Counted from the stretch's first letter, positions 1 to 14,347 are shown. The stretch: DNA of 50,000 bases from Botryococcus braunii (GCA_002005505.1 KV908349.1:250001-300000); one strand, 5' to 3'. The notes: generated by a model not told the origin, from the letters alone. Numbers and translations: made by a program.

Positions 1-265
1 AGTTTTCTCAAATGAGCAAACAACCTGGCAGGCAAAAGTTAAGGGGTCCTGTGTTGGCCCGGTGATCTATCCTGCGTATTGTCTCCCGGCAGCTCCGAGT
101 ATTATGTGGTTGCATGCCAACATACATTTTTCAAACGAGTTTCGACCTGCTACTTTGTTCTGCCTCGGCGTTTCAAAGGCTGTTCTTTGCTGATGCACGT
201 GCCTATTCAAAGATGAAGTGCGAAGGGGACCGTTTTGCGGTTGTCGTTCCACACCGGTTTCCCCA

Positions 266-268
<3 letters not shown>

Positions 269-363
<95 letters not shown>

Positions 364-370
364 CGTGCGT
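269..370. repeat. (GT)n microsatellite with GC-rich end
   Basis: An uninterrupted GT dinucleotide tract of over 80 bases passes into a GCGCGC/GTGC stretch just before the first copy of a duplicated unit. Open frames through it encode only Val-Cys or His-Thr repeats and are not genes. Confidence 0.95.
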
Positions 371-1082
<712 letters not shown>

Positions 1083-2690
1083 AACAATGTGAATTAGAAT
1101 GTACTAATAATTACATACTTGTGCAGGGCAGCCACCGATATGCCTCCTCATGCTCAAGTGTACCTCGAGCACCCACAGATGACTCCTTCGGTGTTCGTTG
1201 CAGGCAGGTTTAGGAATATTGTCGCTTTACTCCTGCATATATCCTCTAGAAACACCCCTTATTGGAATACCTACTTCACGATCATGAAACACCTACATAG
1301 GGTTGACGGGACTCAACATTCAGTGCGTAAAGTTGCACCCAAACAACAACACTTTTCCCTGCTTGGATTGAGCACTTATGGCCACTTCAATACACATAGC
1401 GAGTTTCACATGCTTGACTGAGCGGTGCTGAACTAGTTTTAAACATGTAATCACTTGCCCCTAATGAAATCGATCAAAAAAATGCAGGACTCAAACACAA
1501 GGAACAACCACGACTCCCAAATAGGATACACGATGTCAATGACTCTGGCCCCTTCTTTGCTCCAGAGAATTCACCTTTGGTATTATTGCAAAGTGTCTTT
1601 TCTCTTCCCACTGTGTATGTATAGACATGTCAAACTCATGAGGAGAGCCTCAAACGCTCTCGGTTTATCGAGAACCACCCTTTATCGAGCCAAAAAGAAA
1701 GCGTCTGTTCCTAGCCATTCTTAGATTTCAAGAAGCCTTGGGCAGAAATGGTGCTGAGAGCACAAATCTTTCAAGCCAAAAAAGCGTGCTACATGCAGCA
1801 GATGATGATCGTGCTTAATTGCCCGACATTACTGCAATCCAAATCTATTTATAACAGCACAAGTCCATATGGGAACCACAAACGAATTAGGACCTTGAGT
1901 ACTTCACTAGTCCCCCCCCCCCCCTTTTTCACACCACCACATCCAGCACAAAGTCAACTTCTCCGACAATGTCTAAGCATCCATGTATGCATGGAAACTC
2001 CGACCTCGTATGCTGCCTTCTTATGGGTATATGTAACTGCGGTTGCTGTGTAAGCCAGGCCGGCAGCCGAGCTCTCAACAAGCAGCATTAGAAGCTTCTA
2101 ATGTTCCTTAAGGAGAAAGCTTTCTTGACAACATAGGCGCTCGGCTTTCACGAGGAGCACCGGAAGAAGGCACACCACAGACTTTTTACTTTACATATAC
2201 ACTTTGAACTCGTATGGGACACGACAAACAACAATACCAGTATCCTTGTCTACTAGATCCTCCCTATTCCTACCCCGCCATGCCAGAGCTGAAGTACATT
2301 TATAATTAAGAGTGAAGCCTATCCTAACCGCATTTGTCTTGGACGAAGAGAAAAGAGTCAGTTTAGACCTCGAACCAAAACGTCACGGAGTAAGGACCAA
2401 ACCCTTCTTAACCCTGTCGCTGTTGTACATCTTGAAGAACCAAAACCCCGTGTTTTGATGCTAGCAGGCGACCCAGACTAATGAAATGTCGTAGCATACA
2501 CGCATGATGATATAGAAGAAAGGAGCGCAGGCATGGGTGCCCTTTTGAAACAAGCAGACTGACAGCCAAATCTCCTACGTGAAGCAATTCAACCCAATCA
2601 AGGACATTTTAAGTGATGGCCTTCTTATACCAGGTGCTTCCAGTTGACATCTCCAGAGACGGTTCCCCGATGGACTCGCAGCAAATACTC
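1083..2690. other. No recognised gene
   Basis: Open frames here are short (up to about 100 codons), on mixed strands and without recognisable motifs. The only notable element is a run of 13 C near 1913-1925. I see no confident exon. Confidence 0.5.
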
Positions 2691-2698
2691 CTTCATAC

Positions 2699-2862
2699 TT
2701 GAACAGTCTGTCTAGATAACAACAGTCTACATGCGCAAGCTCCTCTTGAAACAAGAGACATCATGTCGACAAGAAGAGTAATCTCCAGCATGTCTGCACC
2801 AAAGTAGCTTTGCATCTTCCCAAACACTACAGTGCTGGTGCGTTCTGGCAAAATTTCTCCAT
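2699..2862 (-). CDS. Candidate internal exon, unknown protein
   Basis: On the minus strand a 164-base segment is bounded by a plausible acceptor (TTGTCCAG) and a donor (GTATGA). It is open in a frame giving a hydrophobic stretch (GADMLEITLLVDMMSLVSRG) after a charged start (DGEILPERTS). The segment begins in phase 1 and ends in phase 0. I do not recognise the family and found no secure neighbouring exon, so it may be chance. A weaker open stretch lies on the same strand at about 3243-3482. Confidence 0.25.
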
Positions 2863-4682
2863 CTGGACAAGGGAATCGCGATAAAGACTTGTTCCGCATT
2901 CCCTGAGCTGCCAACTCTCCGAGATTCAACCCCTCTTATGGTTTCTAACAGGTCTGAGTACTACTTTGAGAAGCCTTGCGAAGTGCCTGATCCACCTGCT
3001 CCTATTATGGTCAAAGGACAGGGACATAAGCTTGAAAGTTTACTGTCCCCGCCTTTGGCATGACCCATTGCGGCAGGTGAGCTGCGCATCTTACCATTAC
3101 TTCCTAACTTGAACCACTGCATTAACGGCAAGCAGACGTTCCACTTGTTGGTGTTCTTAGGAATTGAATGCTTTACACCTTACCACCCTTCCCAATTCAG
3201 ATTGAACATTGTCCCTAAATAAATGTTAATACTCTATCCCAATCAAACATAAGTCATGCGATATGCTCGCTTCCTTGACCGCATCTCAGAGCCACCAACA
3301 GTGTTACCTGCAGCTCTTACTCCCGAGTGCCACGATTCTTCGACCCTCACAAGATGTGTTCTCATGGTAATGAAATATCTACTGCGTGCTCTTGTGAGGG
3401 AGCCTCCAAGCAGCTGTGCTAAGGACAGCTTTTTAACCACAATAACAGGCCATGGAGGCTTGGTACCGCCTGGGTTAAACACTTAGCTGAGGTTTTGCCA
3501 AGACCTTAGTTCTCTTAACCTGCCGAACAAATTGCTGCACATGTCATAATCCGCAGAGGCTCAATCCTGCTTTTGCTCCAGCGTCTCCTCATAAGGGATT
3601 TCCTGGTCTTCTGAAACCCTGTCAAATCAAACACACAAGGGTCTCACTCCTTCTACACAAAGTTTTCTGGGACTACAGACACCCAAGGGCATGGCTGTAC
3701 GAGGTATTTCAACATAGTCACGTGTGTAAATGCAGTTCATTATGCTGTCTGAATTTTCTGCTCAAACATAGGAACACTAGCAGGTATGTCTGTCACTGGA
3801 TGAGCTGTATGTTACAGCTGCTCAAATGCAGGCAGAATTTAACCTTCAAACGGTCGCATCAGCAGGCATATAAAGCATGGGTTGCCCGCCTCCAAGAATT
3901 ACATGACGCAGAATAGGTCATAGACAGTTCAAAAAGGGGACAAAACCACATGATCGACTGGCAGCAACATTCTGCCGTGTATGCCTGTAGTTGCTGCCAG
4001 TCCAATTTTGCTCAGGCATATGTTAATTATTCCATAAGTGCTTGTTGTTCATTCCAAGCGCATGTAGAGGTTCGAGAACTTACTGTGGAGCCTCAGGTAT
4101 AGTGTAGTAATTCCACCCCGCAGCCATCCACAATCCCGATATGCCTGTGCACACACCAATACCCGTCGTTTCTCCAGATAATTGCTATTAAGCAAGACTT
4201 GGGACATTTTGCAGTCCAGATACTTGCCACAAAGGAAGACTTGAAGATGTTCTCTTCCTTCTCGATGGCAGCAAAATCTCTTGTACGGGGGCTTCCAGAA
4301 AGCCCGGCGTCAACAGACAACAGCCGTGTAAACCATCACCAAGATACGAGTCAGGATTGCAACACGCTCTTGCAAAATTTGACCAGTCTAATTAACAGGT
4401 TCATGGGAGGGTAAACATGGTAAGAACACATCACGAACAGACAGAGATTTTCATTGACTACAGAGGTTAAAAAGCACACGAGCTGCATTAGACACTCATA
4501 TCAATCAAGTCCTAAACTTGGGAATGCAAGTGTACCAGGAGCACAAGACCCAATTTCAGCAAACCCAACTTTGGTTTGGTTTTGAGAAGGGCGGTGTCAT
4601 TGGGGAGGAACAGAGCAGGTGCAGAACTATACTGCAGTCTAATGATGCACTGTCATCAAATTTATATAAAATCCTGGCTTAC
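2863..4682. other. No confident gene
   Basis: Scattered short open frames on both strands (for example minus about 4093-4320 and plus 4199-4414) with no family motif. Nothing was strong enough to call as an exon. Confidence 0.4.
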
Positions 4683-5058
4683 CAGCAAAAAACAATGGTG
4701 CAGCAGCTGCCCGAAAACTAAGGGTTTTGAACAAAAGCACCTCGCTCAGGAAAAAAGCTCCAGCTAGAATAAAAGATAGCATGGTTGCTCCTGCAATAAC
4801 CAAGCGTCCAGGAAGTTGAAGGGTTCTCAAGCAAATTGTGCAAAAACAAGTGGCCTCAATCCTCATCCATAACTGGTTATGGCACAATCTTGGTACACTT
4901 CGAGGGGCTTATCCCTCCCAACCAAAACTCCTCAACTCTGAATCAGCACCATCTAACACGTCCTAAAACTCAAACCTCATTCCATCCCGCCCTGTTACTT
5001 ACGTAGATACCGCCATCACAAAGCCGACTACAATCAATGTGGAGCAGTGTGCCTCCTG
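4683..5058 (-). CDS. Candidate two-exon fragment of a membrane protein
   Basis: Minus-strand exons 5058-5003 (acceptor TTAGCAG, donor GTAAGT) and 4825-4683 (acceptor TTGCTTGAG, donor GTAAGCC) join in phase across a 177-base intron. The joined product is strongly hydrophobic: one membrane segment around STLIVVGFVMAVS and another around LVIAGATMLSFILAGAFFL, followed by FRAAAAPLFFA. This suggests a multi-spanning transporter-like protein, but no signature identifies the family. The first exon is also open in another frame, and the start and end of the gene were not found. Inference only. Confidence 0.3.
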
Positions 5059-5956
5059 CTGCTAATGAGGGGTAAGCATAGCTCAAATATTTTTCAGCAC
5101 AGACAAGAGCACACCGAGCACAGATGATGTTATAGGCAAGATAGTCAGCCAACAACCCACTGATCCTCTCTGTGATGGACAAAACCCCGGCAATTTTCAC
5201 TCCCATAGGGACAGGGATCACAGGCCAACTACATGCATCCTGCACGGTGCATCCTGCTCGCAGTCAGGTCTCAAAGAAACTCTACCGTAAATTGCTGGAG
5301 AGCGTGGGTTTCGAGCGCAAATGAAGCACAGGCCGCACGTGGTCATTGTCCATATTGCAAATGTACGCCCGTACAGCTCGTGCACTGAACACACACATGC
5401 TACTTAGACACAGCGAGCAGGCCAGCCTCCCTGGCCCCCATCTCCTTTGCATGTTAAGAGGCAAATTTTGAACGCCTTGATATCACTCTGAAACAGAGCT
5501 GGTCTCACATGCCTGGTGGCACTTAAAGAATGCTTAAAAAGCTGACATGGTACCCACGCCAGTTGACAACGGACACTCATATCCATGTAGTAATCTCCCT
5601 TTTTTTAAGGAGATCAAAGCAGGAAAAACTGCACAAAGGCAGCTGCAATATGGAGAAAACATCCTTCAAAGTTGTGGTTTCGTGAGCTATAACCAGTGCT
5701 CCAAATCCCATGCTAACTTCATCAGCACCAAGCATCATGAGGGGAGTCTGCTGCATATGAGAGCTTGTTGATAATGTGCTAGTAAGTCCTTCAATGTTTC
5801 AGAAAGCATTCAAGAAGTTGCATCGAATCATGAACAGCCGTCTGCGACCAAAGTTTGCGACAAGTGTCCGTACCTAAGCCAGGTTGAAGGTCAAACAAAT
5901 TATACTCCAGCTGCTTGTGATGGAAATATCCCAAGTACACTGCAGGCAGTCCCACC

Positions 5957-6218
5957 ATGGCCATATTTCAGTATCATCAAGACCCTGGTTACGCCCTGGG
6001 ACAGCTTGGCGGGTTGTTCAGCAAGCTCCAAGTGCAGACAGGCAGGTGATGCGTCAGACATACAATAACAAATTGTTACAAGGATCCTGCAAGATGGGAA
6101 GAGCAGCATTGAAAAATTGGTGTATGAATTTGAGCAGAGTACGAAGGACCCCCTACTAGCACAAACCGTCCAGGACACGGCGATCCGGAGACAAGAGGGA
6201 ATTAACACGCCCATGTGA
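5957..6218 (+). CDS. Possible 74-residue small protein
   Basis: ATG at 5957 lies in a strong eukaryotic initiation context (CCCACCATGG). An 89-base exon (5957-6045) ends at donor GTGATG. A second exon (6083-6218) ends in TGA. Joining them in phase 2 gives 74 residues, starting MAIFQYHQDPGYALG, with a charged second half (SSIEKLVYEFEQS) that looks helical. The implied intron is only 37 nt, much shorter than introns in the confident genes, though a 47-nt intron is required in the gene near 48 kb. No family is recognised. Overlapping frames on the opposite strand are also open, so the call is tentative. Confidence 0.33.
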
Positions 6219-6904
6219 CGCTAGAACTAAACTACATTGACACAAGCATGTTTCAAGCTATCGGACTGCAATTTTCGATAAAGGGGGCGTTATCATCGAC
6301 CCCATAGTAGACGCAGATCACAAGTCTTTGAAGCAGTGGATGAGCGTTTGCAAATTCCTGTGGATGTACGAAGAGCCCTAGACACATACGGTACCTGAGA
6401 AAAACCGCATCATGCCCACAAATACCAGCCATCTGCGCAAAGCTGTGACGGAATTCATCACAACAAAAGCGTTTGCGCATCCCCAACGATAACTCTGCTT
6501 ACCACGTCCTAGACCAGGAACGCATGCCAAGTGTCAATGACTGCAGGTTGCTTGTTTTATCACTGCAGCATTCCTGATTCCGGTCGTCCCTCCGATTTCT
6601 ACTGAACAAAATGTGGAGAGTGCAACCGGCACACCTAATGAGGGTGGGTGTACCTGAAACATCGAAACGGGAGCTTGGATCGCGATGGGACGACTGGCGA
6701 ATCGCCAGTGGCGATCCGGGATTCCCGGCTGTTGTAAAGGGCTGAACCGCTGCAAATGACCGTTGTAAAGGGGGGAACCTTTCGGTAGTGGGAGGGACGC
6801 GCCGTGGCGTGTGGAGGGGGCACACGCGGCAGGGGTGTGCGTGTGCCAGTGGGATTTGATATTTTGACGGGTTGGTGTGCATGGGTGACGTAGGGGTTGA
6901 GGTG

Positions 6905-6934
6905 CGTGTGTGTGTGTGTGTGTTGGGGGGGGGG

Positions 6935-6973
<39 letters not shown>

Positions 6974-6992
6974 GGGGGGGGGGGGGGGGGCG
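6905..6992. repeat. (GT)n with poly-G runs
   Basis: Two GT tracts are each followed by a G run (11 G near 6925-6935 and about 18 G near 6973-6990). The downstream minus-strand sequence carries no gene I recognise. Confidence 0.9.
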
Positions 6993-7409
6993 TAAAGGAC
7001 GCGGCTGTCGACTTTACGTGTTGTAGGAGTACGTCCTTGTGCATGCCGTGTGCCTATCCCACGGCAGGAAGGAAGGAAGGAATGAAATCATGACAGCACC
7101 CTCCCTGTCCCACGACCGCAGAAGATACCGAAAGCAGGTGACAAGAGTTTATCTGGAGTAGTTGATACACTACTGCATAACCCATTGCATATTATCCCAT
7201 TCTAACCAAGTTATCCCTCACAGCTTGCAGCACAATGGCAAGCCTTGCGTTCCTTCGGTGTTCCACATGGCATGTCGATATATTTGTACCTTTTAGTCGG
7301 CACCCTGAGACTATGTTGCCCCCCTCCTGTCATCCACGGGGTAAAGCAGTGTTCTCAATAAGCGAGTTTCTACAAATAAAGATAAAGTACATCTTAGTGG
7401 AATTCCCTT

Positions 7410-7525
<116 letters not shown>

Positions 7526-8069
7526 TGTGTGAGATTGTGACAGACCCGGGGGGGGGGGGGGCGGGTGGGGGTTGAGACACGGCCCTAACGGGCCATGCAC
7601 CCCCACAGAATAAAAGTAGGAATGGCGTCACGCCCAATACTGGGAAAGGGATGTCCGTACACAGTCGCATGTGTCAAGTGGCCTTCCCCCGCGAAACCAG
7701 TCGACCATCCTCATCATGTCGTTTCTGTGTTTTGTGTTAACACACATGTTGGGCTAGGATAAACGTTTGTCTGCAACCACAATGTGGTGATTACGATTCA
7801 TGAAGTGCCTTCACTCTTTATATTAAGCCTGTAAAAGTCATTGTTCCCTTTCGACTTATATTCCTTTGGTATCTGTAGCTACAGTACTATACTATAGTGA
7901 AGAGGGTCGATGGGGGTATCTCTCAACAAACCCAGAGCCAGGATACCCATCTTGGTATCATGGCTCTGGGTTTCCTGAAGGGTTAAGATTTTACGAAAGC
8001 AGTTTATATAGAGCACTGCTTCGGTGATCATTACAGGTCGAGGTTCAAATTTAACGGCTCTTGAGGTGC

Positions 8070-8072
<3 letters not shown>

Positions 8073-8120
<48 letters not shown>

Positions 8121-8193
8121 CGCGCGCGCAGTAACACTTTCTGATCGGAGATTAGCAGTGCATGCACTTCCCCCTCCCCCGGCCCACACATAT

Positions 8194-8277
<84 letters not shown>

Positions 8278-8305
8278 GCACACACACACACACCCCCCCC
8301 ACACA

Positions 8306-8367
<62 letters not shown>

Positions 8368-8370
8368 TAC
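8073..8370. repeat. (TG)n-(CG)n and (CA)n-(CG)n-(CA)n compound tract
   Basis: A TG tract (8073-8112) changes directly into (CG)n (8112-8129). After about 70 bases of ordinary sequence a CA tract (8199-8262) passes into (CG)n (8263-8279) and back to CA, broken by a short C run. Long alternating purine-pyrimidine DNA of this kind can adopt Z-DNA; that is general knowledge, not shown here. Confidence 0.95.
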
Positions 8371-8414
8371 ATCAACGACCTTCACGCCCTTTTAAAAGCA
8401 ACACGAACAACAGG

Positions 8415-8655
8415 CTATGCATCTGGAATTTCCTTCAAAGAAAGCAGCGTCCCGAACTTCATCGCCACCCAAAACGGGTACAAGCTAAGACTTCGGTCGA
8501 TGATGAATGGAAAATCAGGCCAATTCCAGGGTTCCTGCACAACCAATAGCAGCAGGGTATGCCCCCAATTATTGCACATGGAACATCCCGCCAGCAGTTA
8601 TCCATGCACCACTTGCTTCCATCACCCTTTCTACTTGCGCCATCAATTCTTTCGT
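8415..8655 (-). CDS. Candidate C-terminal exons, unknown protein
   Basis: Minus exon 8655-8578 and terminal exon 8534-8415 (ending TAG) join in phase 0 across a 43-nt intron (donor GTGCAA, acceptor TTGTGCAG). The product ends with an aromatic-rich stretch (PWNWPDFPFIIDRSL) and LKEIPDA. An alternative join in another frame is also open. I do not recognise the family, and upstream exons were not secured. Confidence 0.27.
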
Positions 8656-8699
8656 CTACTTGCCATCCCCTAAGAATAATACTGTACACTAATAGCCTG

Positions 8700-10120
8700 T
8701 CTTGAACACACTTTTACTTTACTACCTACTGACACAATACTGAGGAAATGGGGACAAGCAAGACAACATAAGAACGTGTTCACATTCAGTTTGCTGGCAT
8801 ATAATCAATTATAATCCGACCACTTTAAACTTATACTAAGGAAAACATTATATGTGAGGCATATACATCCCTCATGACACCATGTGTAGAAGCCCCACAA
8901 ACGCACGATTGGCTCCCCTGGCAGGCCTCCTATACGATTTAGGCCTCCTAGCTAGAATGTCTCTAATCAGTTAAAGTCCTATGAGTTGTAGTCCCTAGCA
9001 GTGTTATGTTAACACGTTGTCGACACAATTAATGCATTGTCATCAATGTTGCAAGATATTCTACATCCCAAGGTGAGATGTATCGCTTTGTGCGCAGCAA
9101 GCTGCAAAATTTGCTTGCAGGAAGGACTGAGACAGTGCACTCCCAAAAATGCTAAGAATCAAAGTGCTGGAGGGACACCCTTGGCAAACAGCCTCATCTA
9201 GGTGGCGTTAAAGCAAAATTTGATCCCATTTCCAACGTAAGGTCATATCGAATAACAACCATTCCCTGTAAATTTTCTTCCATCCGCTCCTTGACATCGC
9301 TCCTTGAAATCTTGGTAATCTTGCAGATCGCAGGTTCCGAAGTCCCATAATTAGCTAACAACGACCGGGGCAGGTTGGATGAGCATTGCCAAGAGGCCAC
9401 ATCAGGTGCAAGAATTAGATATGAATATTTTTGCATAAATGAAGGAACACGCAGCCCCACAGAAATTCCATACAGCACTTCGTCCTATGAATCTTGGGTT
9501 CCAGCTGGAGCTGGGTTCCAATTGAATGTCAAGAATTGTACATGGATGCAATACTTCTACAGGGTGACTACAGCTACAATTACTACCCTTACAAATTGAG
9601 GCATTTCAAACTCTGACTGACCGGGCTTCACATTTACTTTTTTGCTCGCGAGTTTACCATCAGACGATTAGTAGCTAGCGCTTCCAAAATCACAAAATTC
9701 TCCATATCAACCTCAATTAAGGATGGGCAACTTGTTGTAACCCTGTTCAACCAATGCTATAATCCGTGCTTGCCTCCACGATCTGTCTCCTGTAAAACAC
9801 AAATACGGTTTTCAGCCTGTATCATCTGTGCCAAGGCACATGAGTATACAGTTACACAATCAGAAGCTGAATTGATGAGCAGTGAAGAGCCACATGTGCA
9901 GATAAATTTTTACTCGACCATTGCTCATTCCTGTCCCGGGCTTGGGGGGGGGGGGGGGAGAGGGGGGGGAAGGGGGGCGGGGGTGTTGAAGTGACTCAGC
10001 TACAATGCCACTGGTGCGTCAACAAAGTTGCATGCTTGAATGCATTCTCTCATCTGTGGACAGAACAGTATGTGTTGGGAAAGAGAGTCAACAACACATA
10101 TTTGCCGCATGTGGTCTAAC
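8700..10120. other. No confident gene
   Basis: A minus-strand open stretch at about 9330-9194 (DVKERMEENLQG region, ending TAG) is protein-like, but no exons could be joined to it. A G-rich tract lies at 9944-9985. Part of this region may be the downstream flank of the ZnT9-like gene. Confidence 0.4.
9944..9985 (+). repeat. Poly-G / G-quadruplex-prone tract
   Basis: Fifteen consecutive G are followed by further runs of eight, six and five G separated by A or C. Four or more G runs with such short spacers fit the standard G-quadruplex pattern on the plus strand. Confidence 0.85.
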
Positions 10121-10122
10121 TT

Positions 10123-11180
10123 CTAAACCCTGTCCTGAGTATTGAGACGACCTGGGTTTAAACATGCACGGGCTTTCACAACAAGAGACGGGCATGTGAC
10201 AGACAGCACATACCAAGTCAATATGGCGGATGCTGGGCATTGCCTGCCGAATAATGGCTTCAAGACGATCCACCTCAGCCCCCACAGCAACAATCATGTC
10301 CCGTCCTGCAGACAACATAGCAGCCATAAAATCCAGAAGGGCTCTGTAACTGTATGAAACACGCCAGAACTGGCACCCCTCGATTAACACCAAAATTGTG
10401 GAGCCAGCTGGCCTCTCCAGTCTGTCAAGAGCCACACAAAATCGCTGTTCGCTAACGATCCCACAAAACACAATTGTAGCAACACGAAGACCTTCAGAAG
10501 TTTGACTCATCATCACATGGAGGCATATGCTTGAAGGTTGTGCAGAGGCAATCACTGAAGAAGGTCACTGACGTGCTCCAGCTTGCCCCACCCAAATAGA
10601 TGCAGGAAACTAGCAAGGGGCCAGCAGAACGTTTCCCTATACTCTGCAGAGCTTTACTACATCATGTAGTCAAACAAAAGCCGCAGATATGAAGAATGGG
10701 ACAATAACAATGCTGGAAGCAGCCATGAACAGCACTGCATTCATTGTGTTAAAGGGTAATAAGAGTTGTTTCAGTTTCTGGCGTTTACCATGCGCACGCA
10801 GAGCAAGGTCCAGGTTCTCCTTTGGCCTGTCTGTGTTCAAAGCAGACACCATCTGAACATAAAGACGGTCACGGCCACCCAGCCTTTCCATATGCCGGTC
10901 AACCATCACATCCCCATTGAACTCTGCAAACACAGACACACCCACTTGTACTCTAAATCAGAATCCAAACACCGTCATGTTCTTTGAGCCAATCCAGCAT
11001 GTGCTCCTGGATTAGAGCAAAATACGAGGAGAATCAGCAAATGTCGAGCAGTAAATGATTACCCTGGTTTGAAGACTGACTGTAGGCAGCAAATGGACGA
11101 CCCAACTGTGCTAAATAAAAGATGACAGCGATGTACTTACAGATCACATGTATTGCTCATTCCTTGCTTGCACACATGGC

Positions 11181-11233
<53 letters not shown>

Positions 11234-14200
11234 TACGCGCGCGCGCGGAGCCAACAAGGCGGAAGAAGATCATACCGATTTCTGCTTTGAAGCGGAAGAT
11301 GCCTGGACCAATCTCTTCTGATTTGGCATCATGAACAGCCTGACCAGGCTTCCACGTGTCAGGGTCATGCCAGCTATCGAAAAGATAAAGAATTGACAGC
11401 AAGAAATCATTCTGGAAGGATGTCGATGCGACAATAATGTAGTATCCAAAAATGGAGGTGGAGCCGCTGGCGTATACGATGAACCTATGGACTCTAGCCT
11501 ATGAACTCAAATGAGCTTGTAGTGACACATGCATCAGCAATGGTATAAAAGAAACCGGGAAAGGGCAGCTCTCCATTATGAATGAACTAGAACTGAACTG
11601 ACAGCAAAATCAAGATGAGCCTCTGCAGACTGGGGGCTGAACATGCATAAGCCACCAACAATGAATATGGCATTATGCCAGGGCATCCTGAACAGACGGC
11701 AGGAGTCATGCCAGTAGATTCACCTTGACAACAGTGTCTCTTTCAAGTAAGTAAATCACCCTCTGGAGATCAGCTCGGTTCATGGACCTCCCTGCCAAAC
11801 AGTGCTTGTCAATTTCATCCACTGAGATCATTGAGCAACACAAGTGCGCTTTCAGACCTCCCGTTCAAAGCAGCTCACAGTGGAGTGCAGCACGCCAACA
11901 CACTTCAACAAGAGTTCACCCGTGAGTGAGACACATAGCAACCAGCAATATATATATATACACATGCTAATTGCTGTTTACAAGCAGAAGGTCCACTGAC
12001 GCACCTATTAGCAGCGATCTGTTCTGAAGAATTAGGAAAATAGCTGTTCCTGCTAAAAGCATTCCTACGGCAAAAGATCCAAGTGCATCGTAGACAGGAT
12101 TTCCTGTCAACTGCACCAGAAGAGTGGCAACCCCTGCAGAAGAAAATCAAATCCTTCTTTTAAGACAATGAGCAGCATGTCCAAAGCATGAGGAGCCCAC
12201 AGAAGCAATATAGGCCCCATAAAAACCTACATGTGAAAATTGGCAGCTCCTGAAAATCACAAATGGGCTGCTTGTTATGCATCAAAAGTTTCCGGAAGTG
12301 ATCACCGCAGCGCAGAGTGTGACGGACGTCCTGCCCAGTGGGCGACATACAGCATGCAGGCAGCCATGGCAGTCCGAACATTTGAATGTTGCCACTACAC
12401 GCATATATGGCAGGCAAATGAAGAGGCATGTTGTTAAGTCAACCGGCACTTACCTGCAAAAATTAGACCAGCTACAGCAGCTGCATCTTCCAGCATCACA
12501 GCAACTGAAGTTGGGTCCATGCCCCGGACAACGTACTCCCGGAAACTCAGGCCTGCAGCATGTGCTCCAGCAAATACAGAGCGGGTGGCCACAACCAGAG
12601 AGAAACCTTCCACCAGGCCGGACAATAAGAGGACTGCATATAACCCCACATTCTTGGTTGTCAATGACCTCAGTGGCGACTTCCTTGCCAAATCCCCGCT
12701 TCCTTTCTGGCTCACACCTGCTTCTGCGTTCCGGACTAGCAGCCCTCCTGACACAAACCTAATCAGATCCAAAAGACCTTCACTCCTTCAACCATGGGTG
12801 GGTGGTGCATACAGTTGTTTACAGGCGCCATGTTCAAAGAAGGATTGCTCATACACGCAGAAGGATTGCTTCCTACATACAGAAGGAGTTTTTGTGCAAT
12901 CTGCCATGGGAACTTACTTCTTCCTGAAAGTAACTTGTTCATGTCTGGTTGGGACAAGCACAGTGTTAAGGGTGTCCAGAGGGAAAACCTGTGCCTTACC
13001 AACAAATCCAAGGTTGAGATTGTCAAGTGCCTCAGGGGGGTGCATGAAGTGCGTGAAAGCGTTTGCAAAAGTAACTCCGGCTCCCAGACAAAAGATACCC
13101 ACAGCGCTTACGAGTGACCATACAAATTTCTCCTTCATGTACCCGTAAGGATGTAGCGCTGTTGCAGCTCGCTTTGAGCTGGTGATGCCGACCCTCAGCA
13201 ATGCCTGGCCATCTCATTCAGTCATACACATGCTCCAACAGGCGTAAAGCTCTTTAGGAGAGTCAGGCTTCAACGTCCTTCCTAAAAGACGGATTTGAAC
13301 ACTCCTTAAAGTTAATGGGGATACAGGTCTTCATCTTGACACACACAACACTCAAGATAGGTTCACCAAGTGCACTAGCACCTTTAACCCGATGACACAT
13401 TAAGCATATTGCAAAAAGTTGCGGGAAAGCACCAGCGACCTGTTCCAAAACAACCCGGGGGGGGGGGGGGGAAGCATCAGGACAGAAGGATAAAAAGAAG
13501 TTAGGCCACGGAAAATTTTAATGACAAGCTGCAGGTCCTAATCAAAGGATTACTCAATTCTCCCATGCTTGAAAGTGACAACACCAGAGCACATTCATGA
13601 CAATTAGGGACACAACAAAGAGAAAACTTGCCTGGTTGACTGTATCCACAAATGAATGAACAGCTTCCGCCAGCATGGCGCTGCAATCTCCCCCAGCAAG
13701 ATTTATTGCATTTTTTAACCCACCTTTGATTAATGACCAGTGCACAATTGATGTAAGCAGACAGCACAAGACCAAAATCAGCAATTTCATGCTAAGGGAC
13801 TTTGAATTAAATTAAAAAAAGTAGATCGGAACATGTCTTGCCTGCTGCCCGACAAATGCCATGTTATGAGCTTCGCACCCAGGATCAGAAGATTTGCGCC
13901 AATGGCTGCATCCACCACAGAAGCCCCGTGTCACTCATACCCGAGCTTGGACCACGGTTGATGCTTGTGCAATATGCTCCAGGTACACAATCTAAAGGGC
14001 ATTACCAACATTGACCGTATGCAGCTCTCTTTTGTATGACTTAGACTCATTGAAACCTGGTAAAGGCAAGGGACGCTCAGGTATTTTCTCTTGAGCTGGA
14101 TATGCAGCAGAGGCGGCGGCGTTCGTTCGCCAGTCCGCATGCCTGCAGATTCCACAAAGTCGAAGTTAATCCTCCAGACATATATCTTGAGTCACACACT

Positions 14201-14296
14201 ACCAAGTGTTGACAGTTACTGTAAGGACTTGTAAGTGGCATCAAGTGTTATATTCATGCATGCAATGTAGAAGAGTCCCCCCTCCCCCCCGCCGGC

Positions 14297-14347
<51 letters not shown>

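Noticed and set aside
12277..13148. Plus-strand frames of 161 and 209 codons
   Set aside because: They overlap the antisense of conserved ZnT9 exons that carry the family motifs.
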